Source of the DNA: Beijerinckiaceae bacterium
GTDB lineage: Bacteria; Pseudomonadota; Alphaproteobacteria; Rhizobiales; Beijerinckiaceae
Assembly: GCA_004564215.1 (NCBI GenBank)
Contig: CP024846.1
Location: forward strand, 3,175,501 to 3,239,500
Reading direction: 5' to 3'
Length of the DNA: 64,000 nucleotides
The position numbers and the translations under genes were made by a program. Within the stretch, counting starts at the first letter, position 1. Each line of letters opens with the position of its first letter. Positions 8,823 through 16,334 of the stretch are shown one piece after another. The notes beneath the pieces are model-generated. The model was given only the letters and a program-made list of their open reading frames with translations, did not search any database and had not been told where the DNA came from.

Positions 8823-9647
8823 TCATTTGGTGATGACCACTTGTAGATATTCGCCGGGGACGACCAGCGTCCCATCCTCCGCGGCATTGAATTTGTCGAG
8901 TAAGGCATAGAGATCGGCCACAAGCGCATTGCGTGCCTCGGGATCGAGCGCCGCGAAGGTCTTCACAATGGGGCCATAACAATTGCGGAAGATTTCCACC
9001 CAATGCTGAGGCGACTTGTAGCGGAAGACAAAATTCCTGTTCTCCGCGGCAATCGTCGGCTCCCGTCCGAACAAAGCATTAAGATGCGGCTTGCTACCCC
9101 ATAGCGCCGGCGATTTCATGCCGGGTGCCGGCGGTACATATTTGCCGATGGTCTTGAATAAATTGCCGATGAAGCTGTCCGGCGTCCAATTGGCCAATCC
9201 GATTTTTCCGCCGGGGCGGCAAACGCGGCTCAGTTCCTGTGCGGCCTGCTCGTGATTTGGCGTGAACATCACGCCGAAGGTGGAGAGGACCACATCGAAG
9301 CTGGCATCTTCGAAGGGAAGGGCTTCCGCATCAGCTTCCTGGAAGATCACCGGCAGGCGTTCGGCCGCGGCACGCTTGCGCCCACTGTCAAGCAGTGCGC
9401 CGACGTAATCCGTCGAGACGACATCGGCGAAGCGGCGGGCGGCGGCGAGTGTTGCATTGCCATTGCCGGCGGCAACATCGAGAACGCGCTGGTTGCTGCG
9501 GAGATCGACGGCCTCGCAAAGCATCTCGCCGACGATCTGCAGCGTCGTGCCCACGATGGCGTAGTCCCCGGAGCTCCAGGCGGCCTGCTGGCGGCTCTTG
9601 ATCGTAGAGAAATCAATGCGAGCAGGGGTGGCTGTTTGAAGGCTCAT
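8823..9647 (-). CDS. Class I SAM-dependent methyltransferase (UbiE/Methyltransf_11-like)
   Basis: A 274-aa methyltransferase. Motif I is VLDVAAGNGNATLAAA, the acidic beta-2 end is VVSTDYV, and the post-motif block reads ADAEALPFEDASFDVVLSTFGVMF. The RPGGKIGLANW segment follows. The ATG has an AGGAAC ribosome-binding site. It lies 102 bp downstream of the DUF4242 gene on the same strand, and the two may be cotranscribed and controlled by the divergent AraC-family regulator. Substrate unknown. Confidence 0.83.
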   Translation of the reverse strand: MSLQTATPARIDFSTIKSRQQAAWSSGDYAIVGTTLQIVGEMLCEAVDLRSNQRVLDVAAGNGNATLAAARRFADVVSTDYVGALLDSGRKRAAAERLPVIFQEADAEALPFEDASFDVVLSTFGVMFTPNHEQAAQELSRVCRPGGKIGLANWTPDSFIGNLFKTIGKYVPPAPGMKSPALWGSKPHLNALFGREPTIAAENRNFVFRYKSPQHWVEIFRNCYGPIVKTFAALDPEARNALVADLYALLDKFNAAEDGTLVVPGEYLQVVITK

Positions 9648-9749
9648 TGTTCTGTTCCTACTTGCTGAATGTGAGGCGGTTGAGGGATCGAAGCGAGCAG
9701 CTCTGGCTCCCCTCTTTGTTTAATATGCCGTCGGCGCTGGTTCGGCAGT

Positions 9750-10052
9750 TCAGGCCGCGGCGCCGACCTCGGCTGGGTCGTCGCGGATAAGGACGGTTGT
9801 GACGACCGGGAAAATCTGGTCGGCCGGCATGCCAACACGTCGGGCATGCTCGCGGATCGATTCAGGGTCCTGCGCCTGGTAGATGCAGAATGTTCCGAGC
9901 CGGCCGTCCGGCTCATTGACCACATAGCTGCGGATCCAGCGGACGCGGTCGGGCAGTTCCTCGTTCCCGACCTTGGCCGATTTGGCACCTGCGGCTTCGA
10001 GTTCCTGCAAGTCCGCCCATGCGCTTGGGCGGCGAATAACATATAGATCCAT
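9750..10052 (-). CDS. DUF4242 / SCO4226-family nickel-binding-like protein
   Basis: A 100-aa single-domain protein of the DUF4242 family, a ferredoxin-like fold whose Streptomyces member SCO4226 binds nickel. The start ATG at 10052 follows a GGGAGAAAG ribosome-binding site. The N-terminus MDLYVIRRPSAW, central WIRSYVVNEPDGRLGTFCIYQA and C-terminal ADQIFPVVTTVLI are the family landmarks. It is divergent from the AraC-type regulator and followed by a methyltransferase. The biological role of the family is not settled. Confidence 0.7.
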   Translation of the reverse strand: MDLYVIRRPSAWADLQELEAAGAKSAKVGNEELPDRVRWIRSYVVNEPDGRLGTFCIYQAQDPESIREHARRVGMPADQIFPVVTTVLIRDDPAEVGAAA

Positions 10053-10126
10053 ATCTTTCTCCCGATTTGGAGGTCGCATCCTAGACATTGACGTGGTGAG
10101 CGCGAATGATTGGCCGTCGGTATTGC

Positions 10127-10152
10127 TTGACAGAGCGTCGGAAATTCTGACG
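10127..10152 (+). promoter_or_regulatory. Candidate promoter/operator of the AraC-family gene
   Basis: TTGACA at 10127-10132 resembles a -35 box, although the -10 position (about 10150) is poor. An imperfect 17-bp palindrome CGTCGGAAATTCTGACG occupies 10136-10152 in the shared 151-bp divergent region. Position and symmetry suggest a regulator-binding site. Confidence 0.3.
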
Positions 10153-10203
10153 TCTCTTGATCGGGCGACCTAATCACATGCTCGGGCGTCGGGCGGAGAC
10201 CGA

Positions 10204-11193
10204 ATGGCAGCTGACGCGCTCTCTGATGTCTTGAAAACGGTGCGGCTGACCGGCGCGACCTATTTTGACGTGGTGGCCAAGGCACCGTGGGTTGCGGAAT
10301 CGCCGCCGCGGGAAATGATCCTGCCGAAGATCCTGCCGGGCGCCGAGCATTTGATCGCCTATCATGTGGTGACCGAAGGCCGCTGCTTCGCCAATATCGT
10401 CGGCGAAGCGCCGGTCGAGGTCGCAGCCGGCGAAGTCATCGTCTTCACCAAAGGCGATCCGCATGTTTTGGCGAGCAATCCCGGCATGCGCGCCGTCCCG
10501 GCTGCACCGGGAGCGTTGGACGTTGCGACGGGCGGCCAATTGCCGTTCTTCATCAATTACGGCGGCGATGGACCGACTTCCGCCAAGTTAGTGTGCGGCT
10601 TCCTTGCCTGCGATGCGCGGCCGTTCAATCCGCTTCTCGACAACTTGCCCCCGGTCATCAAGGTCGGAGACCCTCAGGGCGGCGATGCAGGCTGGCTTGG
10701 CCAGCTCATCCGTCTGGCGATGACGGAGTCCGCGGACAAGCGCGCCGGCGGCGAAAGTGTCCTCGCCAGACTGAGCGAGTTGATGTTCATCGAGGTGGTT
10801 CGCCGCTATCTGGAGGTCCTGCCGCCGGAGCAGGCGGGGTGGCTCGCCGGTTTGCGCGATCCTTTTGTCGGCAAGGCGTTGTCCTTGTTGCACGCGGGCC
10901 CGGCGCGCGACTGGACGATCGAGGACCTCGCCAAAGGCGTTGGCCTCTCCCGTTCGGTGCTGGCCGAACGTTTCGCCGACTTCGTTGGGATGCCGCCGAT
11001 GCATTATCTCTCAAAATGGCGGATGCAAATAGCTTCGGGGCTTCTGAGCGACGGTGGCGTCAATATCGCCACCGTGGCCGCCGAAGTCGGCTACGGATCC
11101 GAGGCGGCATTCAGCCGTGCATTCAAGAAAATGGTGGGGGTCTCCCCCTCGGCTTGGCGTCGACACCCCGGACAGAATGCGGACCGACGATGA
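10204..11193 (+). CDS. AraC-family transcriptional regulator with cupin_6 N-domain
   Basis: A 329-aa regulator. The N-terminal half (residues about 10-190) matches the cupin_6 / AraC-binding-like domain: it contains LIAYHVVTEGRC and GEVIVFTKGDPHVLAS. The C-terminal pair of helix-turn-helix motifs spans about 220-325, with IEDLAKGVGLSRSVLAERF and IATVAAEVGYGSEAAFSRAFKK. It is divergent from the DUF4242 and methyltransferase genes. In this family the regulator often controls a divergent oxidoreductase or SAM-enzyme operon. Effector unknown. Confidence 0.85.
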   Translation: MAADALSDVLKTVRLTGATYFDVVAKAPWVAESPPREMILPKILPGAEHLIAYHVVTEGRCFANIVGEAPVEVAAGEVIVFTKGDPHVLASNPGMRAVPAAPGALDVATGGQLPFFINYGGDGPTSAKLVCGFLACDARPFNPLLDNLPPVIKVGDPQGGDAGWLGQLIRLAMTESADKRAGGESVLARLSELMFIEVVRRYLEVLPPEQAGWLAGLRDPFVGKALSLLHAGPARDWTIEDLAKGVGLSRSVLAERFADFVGMPPMHYLSKWRMQIASGLLSDGGVNIATVAAEVGYGSEAAFSRAFKKMVGVSPSAWRRHPGQNADRR

Positions 11194-11291
11194 TTTAGAC
11201 CGCGTGATCGGTCCCAAGATCTTGCGGCATTCTCCGAAGCGTCCGCTTTTGGCTTTTAGGCCCTGGTCCGCAGCGCTGTTCGCCGAACCTA

Positions 11292-11402
11292 GATCACGAT
11301 GATTTTGGATTGACTCAATCCAAAATCATCGTGATCGATTCCAAAAGTTTAGAGCGAGATGCGGGCGGAAAACCGGTTTCCACTTTTCCTCATTCCGCCC
11401 TA
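11292..11402. repeat. Dispersed palindromic repeat, family A copy 1
   Basis: Two-part element. Part one (11292-11336) is a perfect 22-bp inverted repeat around a single C, beginning GATCACGATGATTTTGG. Part two (11350-11402) runs from TAGAGCGAGATGCGGGCGG to CATTCCGCCCTA. A second copy lies at 43645-43758 and a half-arm fragment at 30413-30433. The right end overlaps the TAG stop codon of the PBP1A gene. Elements of this type are, as I recall, scattered widely in Rhizobiales intergenic regions. Confidence 0.85.
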
Positions 11403-13820
11403 GTACAATCCCCCGGTGCCGGTTCCGACCAAGCGATCCGTATCGTGATCGACTGTCTGCGCCTGTGGCGAGGCATCGCCAATGGCATAGGAGTCCGGCG
11501 GTGCCGTCCCCGGCTTAAAGGCTTCTTGGATCGCCCCAGCGGTGCTCGCACTGGTCCGCATTCCGGTCTTCGAGTTGACCCAGATCAACTTGATGCCCGG
11601 CGGCGCCCGGAACGGAATGTCGGGCTTTTTCGCCAGCGCCGTTTTCATGAAATCGCGGAAGATCGGAGCCGTATAATGCGCGGCTTGCGCTGAATCCCCA
11701 AGCGAACGCGGCTGGTCATAGCCCATGAAAACTCCGACCGCGAGATCCGGTGAAAAGCCGATGAACCAGAGGTCCTTGGCTTCGTTCGTCGTCCCGGTCT
11801 TGCCCGCGAGATGCCGGCCGACATCCCTGATCGACTGGCCGGTGCCGCGCTGGATCACGCCCTCCATGATCGAAGTGATCTGATAGGCGGTCAGCGGATC
11901 GAGGACCTGCTCGCGTTTGTCGATCAATCGGGGCTCTTCTTGATTTTGCCACGCCGGTGCATCGCAACCCTCGCACACGCGCTCGTCATGCCGGTAAATC
12001 GTATGACCCCAGCGGTCCTGGATGCGGTCGATCAAGGTTGCCTTGATTCTCTTGCCGCCGTTGGCAAGCATCGAATAGGCGGTCGTCATGCGCATCAAGG
12101 TCGTTTCGCCGGACCCAAGCGACATTGCGAGATAGGGCGGCAGGTCATCATAGATACCAAACCGCTTGGCATATTCCGCGATGAGAGGCATGCCGACGTC
12201 GCGTGCGAGCCGGACCGTCATCTGGTTGATCGAATGCTCGACGCCATAGCGCAAAGTGTGCGGTCCGCCTGACTTGCCTTCGAAGTTTTCCGGTCGCCAC
12301 ACGCCGAGACCGGGTCCTTGATCGATTTCAATCGGAGCGTCGAGAATGATCGAAGAGGGCGTATAACCATTGTCGAGCGCCGTCGCATACACAAAAGGCT
12401 TGAACGACGAGCCGGGCTGGCGCTGTGCCTGAGTCGCCCGGTTGAACTCGGATTGGTCGAACGAGAACCCGCCGATCATCGCAAAAACGCGGCCCGTATA
12501 GGGGTCCATCACCATGATCGCGCCGCTGATTTCCGGGATCTGACGCAGCCTGTATTGTTGCGGCTTGCCATCGACGGGCTCGGCATAGATCACGTCGCCC
12601 GGACTCAGAGAGGCCCGCGATCCGGCGCCGCGTGTCCAATGCAGCCCCGTCGAAGTGGAAAGAGTGCCGGATTCCCGCTCGCGCTCGATCTCGCCGGATT
12701 TTTCGCGGCGCGGCTGCAATCCAATCCGCGCCCCGGCTTCGTTTGCCTCAAGAACAACGGCTAGGCGCCACGGCGCGACATCGCCAAGAGCTGGAACTTC
12801 TGCGAGCGGAATGCCCCAATCCTGACTGACATCGATATGACGCATCGGACCACGGAAGCCATGCGCTTCATCGTAGCGCACGAGTCCATCGACCAGGGAG
12901 CGTCTTGCCATTAGCTGCATTTTGGGATCGAGGGTGGTTCGAACCGAAAGGCCGCCCTCGTAGAGCTTCTTTTCGCCGTACCGATCGCCAAGCTCGCGGC
13001 GGACTTCCTCCGCGAAGAAGCCGGCGGCGAAATCATTTGGCGACAGGCTCCGGGGGTTAACCCCAAGCGGCTCGGCCTTGGCCTTTTCGCCGTCCTGGCG
13101 TGGGACATGGCCGTTCTCGATCATCCGATCGATGACCCAATTGCGCCGTTCGATGGCCCGCTCGCGCTTCAGGAACGGATGGTAATTATTCGGGGCCTTC
13201 GGCAATGCGGCCAGATAGGCGGCTTGCGCGATCGTCAGCTCATGAACCGATTTGCCGTAGTAATTCAGCGCCGCGGCGGCGACCCCGTAATTGCCGAGTC
13301 CGAGGTAGATTTCGTTGAGGTAAAGTTCAAGAATCTTCTCTTTGGAGTAGGCGCCCTCGATACGGAAAGAAAGCAGAGCTTCCCGGATTTTGCGCTCGAA
13401 GGATCGTTCGTTCGTCAACAAAAAATTCTTGGCCACCTGCTGGGTGATGGTGGAGGCACCCTGAACATGTTTGTCGCCCTGAAGCAGCACAAACACCGCA
13501 CGCAGAATGCCCTCGGGGTCGATCCCGGCGTGGTAATAGAAATTCTTGTCCTCGGCCGAGATGAACGCATCCTTGACAAGGGCGGGGATGGCGGCACTTG
13601 GCAGATAAAGTCGGCGTTCGCGGGCATATTCGGCCACAAGCGAACCGTCGCTGGCATGGACCCTGGTCATCACGCGCGGCTCGTAATCCTTGAGCGTCGT
13701 GTAATCAGGCAAATCTCGTTCGAATTTCCAGATCACGAATCCCGCGACGCACGCCCCAATCACGAACAAGATGGTGCAGGTCGCAAAGATGAAACCGAGA
13801 AAACGGGTAATCTGCCGCAT
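11400..13820 (-). CDS. mrcA: Penicillin-binding protein 1A, bifunctional transglycosylase/transpeptidase
   Basis: Class A PBP that polymerises glycan strands and cross-links peptidoglycan at the inner membrane. Residues 9-32 form the single membrane anchor. The GT51 domain follows (catalytic Glu90 in SAEDKNF; QGASTITQQVAKN at about 120-132; ELYLNEIYLG). The transpeptidase domain carries SxxK at Ser471-Lys474 (SSFKPF), SxN at Ser530-Asn532 (SINQM) and KTGT at 674-677. Length 806 aa is standard. An AAGAGG ribosome-binding site precedes the ATG. The gene follows the amidase gene on the same strand after 350 bp, a peptidoglycan pairing. Its TAG stop lies within the end of repeat A copy 1. Confidence 0.95.
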   Translation of the reverse strand: MRQITRFLGFIFATCTILFVIGACVAGFVIWKFERDLPDYTTLKDYEPRVMTRVHASDGSLVAEYARERRLYLPSAAIPALVKDAFISAEDKNFYYHAGIDPEGILRAVFVLLQGDKHVQGASTITQQVAKNFLLTNERSFERKIREALLSFRIEGAYSKEKILELYLNEIYLGLGNYGVAAAALNYYGKSVHELTIAQAAYLAALPKAPNNYHPFLKRERAIERRNWVIDRMIENGHVPRQDGEKAKAEPLGVNPRSLSPNDFAAGFFAEEVRRELGDRYGEKKLYEGGLSVRTTLDPKMQLMARRSLVDGLVRYDEAHGFRGPMRHIDVSQDWGIPLAEVPALGDVAPWRLAVVLEANEAGARIGLQPRREKSGEIERERESGTLSTSTGLHWTRGAGSRASLSPGDVIYAEPVDGKPQQYRLRQIPEISGAIMVMDPYTGRVFAMIGGFSFDQSEFNRATQAQRQPGSSFKPFVYATALDNGYTPSSIILDAPIEIDQGPGLGVWRPENFEGKSGGPHTLRYGVEHSINQMTVRLARDVGMPLIAEYAKRFGIYDDLPPYLAMSLGSGETTLMRMTTAYSMLANGGKRIKATLIDRIQDRWGHTIYRHDERVCEGCDAPAWQNQEEPRLIDKREQVLDPLTAYQITSIMEGVIQRGTGQSIRDVGRHLAGKTGTTNEAKDLWFIGFSPDLAVGVFMGYDQPRSLGDSAQAAHYTAPIFRDFMKTALAKKPDIPFRAPPGIKLIWVNSKTGMRTSASTAGAIQEAFKPGTAPPDSYAIGDASPQAQTVDHDTDRLVGTGTGGLY

Positions 13821-14170
13821 GAAAACAGGCCTCTTGAATTCCGGAAGCTGTTACCGGCCGAAAAAGTAAAAAACAGCGGTCTCAAATGTTACCAACGCGT
13901 CAATAAAATCGCGGTCGGTCATTTGTAAGGCCACGACAAGCCAAAATATTTGGACATTCAGCCTCTAGGCATTCTCCGTGCGGCGCTTTTGTGTTGAAAA
14001 TTTGTCCAGCGAACACTTGTTGCACTCAACCCGCCCTCAAGAATTATTGAACGAAGGCGTCACAGCAATAAATTGGCCTGATGCCGGCGGCTCGCAAGGG
14101 AGCGCGTAAAATACAGCTTGACTGCTGTTTGTTTTCACACGCTGCCAAACATTCAGCGGCAGGAAAAAAG
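13821..14170. other. 350-bp gap between amidase and PBP1A genes, no gene seen
   Basis: Non-coding on inspection of both strands. It is AT-richer than its neighbours near 13860-14060 and probably holds the PBP1A promoter on the minus strand. A short ACAGC...GCTGT hairpin lies near 14113-14128. No convincing -35/-10 pair could be fixed. Confidence 0.5.
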
Positions 14171-15502
14171 TCAGTGGAGCGTCTGGCCGTCCGGTATTTT
14201 GGCGGCCTGCGCCTGATCGGAATTGGCCTTGGTCACCGAAGTGCCGGTTTCACGGGCCGAGAAAAATGCTTTGACCGCTTCAGCGACTTTCGCGGACGTT
14301 TTTTCGCGCCATTCCACGGAATTGAGCGCCATGCCGTCCTTCTGATTGGAAAGATATCCAAGTTCCAAGAGCACCGAAGGGACGTCGGGCGCCTTTAGAA
14401 CGCGGAATCCGGCGGAGCGCTGTGGGTTCTTGTTGAGCCGAGCCGCGACACGCCAATAATTCACCAAGGTATGCGCAAAGAAATGGCTGTAGGCGCGGGT
14501 TTCCCGCCGCGTCAAATCGAATAAAATATCGGATACCCCGGCGGACTCCTCGGTCTTGTCCAAGCCGGCCACGGCGTCGGATTCGTTTTCTTTCTCGGCG
14601 ACGCGGGCGGCTTCCGCGTCCGAGGCGCGGTCGGAGACTGTATAAACGGTCGCGCCTGCGACATCCGCCTCCGACAATGTATCGGCGTGGATCGACAGGA
14701 AGAGTGCGGCGTTGCGTTCGCGGGCCATTTTGACGCGTTCGGAGAGCGTTACAAAACTGTCGCCGTCACGGGTCAAGACGACGGTCACATGGCCGTCGGC
14801 TTCGAGCTTCGCCGCAAGCGATTTTGCGAAATCGAACACCAGCTCCTTTTCCACCAAACCTTTGACTCTGGCGCCGCGGTCGATGCCGCCATGGCCCGGA
14901 TCGATCACGATGACCGGCTTTGCCGACGCCGGTTCAGAATTTGGGGTCGCATTGCTTTGAGCCAGTGCCGCCAATTTTGCTCGCGCATCTTGGACGGCGT
15001 TCCGGAAATTCGCTCGGTCGGTTTTCGCCAGCTCGATGACGAGGCGGGAATGGTCGTCCGTCTGGCTTTTTTCGCAGGACGCCCGGACCACCAGCGCAGG
15101 GGCGCTAAGATCAATGACGATGCGGGACTTCCCCGGGGCAAGCTGCCCGAAGCGGAAAGAGGCGACGAGATCAGCTCGCCGCGGCGAGGAGTTTGCCGGC
15201 TTACCCATGTCGGGATCGATCGCAAAATCGATCTGGGGAAGATCAATGATGACCCGATCGGGATTGGCGAGAACAAAAGCCTCTGCCTTCGCTTCCGCCG
15301 TAAGATCGAAAACGAGCTTGGCCTTGTCCGCGCCTTGGTCGATCCTCGCCGCCCCAGCCACCGGGTGCTTTTGTTCGCTTTCTGCGGAGGCGGATGCCAG
15401 AGCCAGCGTCAGCGAAGCGGCGGCAAGGGCCGTTTTCCCGAGGACGACCCAAAGGCCCTTCGGAATGGCCGCTTTGCGAAAAAAACCGCGCTCCGCTGAC
15501 AT
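14171..15502 (-). CDS. amiC: N-acetylmuramoyl-L-alanine amidase (AMIN + Amidase_3)
   Basis: Periplasmic zinc amidase that cleaves the MurNAc-L-Ala bond during septal peptidoglycan splitting. A hydrophobic signal segment is at about 16-41. An AMIN domain (about 50-160) targets it to the septal wall. The Amidase_3 domain starts at about 195 with IDPGHGG (His204), then VEKE (Glu218, second zinc ligand), SIHAD (His272) and LLELGYLSN (catalytic Glu380). All ligands are present. The ATG has a GAAGGT ribosome-binding site. It is divergent from rne and upstream of PBP1A, a gene order common in Rhizobiales. Confidence 0.92.
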   Translation of the reverse strand: MSAERGFFRKAAIPKGLWVVLGKTALAAASLTLALASASAESEQKHPVAGAARIDQGADKAKLVFDLTAEAKAEAFVLANPDRVIIDLPQIDFAIDPDMGKPANSSPRRADLVASFRFGQLAPGKSRIVIDLSAPALVVRASCEKSQTDDHSRLVIELAKTDRANFRNAVQDARAKLAALAQSNATPNSEPASAKPVIVIDPGHGGIDRGARVKGLVEKELVFDFAKSLAAKLEADGHVTVVLTRDGDSFVTLSERVKMARERNAALFLSIHADTLSEADVAGATVYTVSDRASDAEAARVAEKENESDAVAGLDKTEESAGVSDILFDLTRRETRAYSHFFAHTLVNYWRVAARLNKNPQRSAGFRVLKAPDVPSVLLELGYLSNQKDGMALNSVEWREKTSAKVAEAVKAFFSARETGTSVTKANSDQAQAAKIPDGQTLH

Positions 15503-16334
15503 GGATATTTACCTTCGTACCCTTGAGCCGCCGCCGAACCGCCCGAGATCGCGGATTTCCCCTGCAGAGACATGTTGATGACGCTTGAACGCTGCTGTCT
15601 GTCTTTGGATCAACGAAGTTAACAAGATATGATTATGTCAGGAATTCACCCCAAACGCTGCCGCATCCCGGACACAGTTTCAGGCAAAACTTGCCAAATG
15701 GCTCACAAACCTCATATAAAAGATAATTCTTTATGCGTGCTTGAAGATTTCTTGTCCTCGGGCGCCTTTATAGGATTTTACGTTTCCGGAGCTTATTTTC
15801 ACATAAAGGTTTTGGTAATTTCTATTTCAGGTGCGCGCGTCGCGATTGGGCGGCTGGAGCGGATTGGGTTCGACCGCTACGAAAACCAGAGCTTTACGGG
15901 ACTGATGACGGCCTGGACTCATTTTTGGATGGCTTCCTTATTAGGGGCGCCGTTCCGGATAGGTAACAAGGGCATGGTCCGTCCCGCAACGAGTCTTTCA
16001 GCGGTGGTTAAGCACAATGCTTTCGGTAGGCGCCCGGACGGGGGCTCGTCCCTCCCTGAGGCTTTCGCCAGCCGCGCTTCTTTAAAGAGTATGATTTCCA
16101 AGTTCCCGCGTCATCACCGCCGCCCCGGCTCAGTCCGCCCGACTAGCCGTGCGGCTGTTGCGGGGCTGCCCGTTGGCAGCTCTCGCTGTCATTCCGATTT
16201 TTCTTCACCTCACTCCCCCTTCCAACCACTGCGTGATGCGCCCGCGTGCCTGCAGAGCCGAACCCTTGAGTCCGGCTTGCGGACTTTGGCTGGTGGCCCC
16301 GGCCGTTCGTGCGTCGCGCCCAAACGAGTTTCAC
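15503..16334 (+). other. Long 5' region upstream of rne (832 bp), no gene
   Basis: No protein-coding signal stands out on either strand. The first half is AT-rich and holds a promoter candidate at 15691. The second half (from about 16000) is GC-rich, with short hairpins such as GGACG-N6-CGTCC near 16036. RNase E genes in other bacteria have long autoregulatory leaders, and this region is a candidate for one, but no known leader family was recognised. Confidence 0.45.
15691..15720 (+). promoter_or_regulatory. Candidate sigma-70 type promoter for rne
   Basis: TTGCCA at 15691-15696 and TATAAA at 15715-15720 are separated by 18 bp. A start here would give an rne leader of about 600 nt. It could equally belong to the amidase/rne divergent control region in general. 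Confidence 0.3.
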
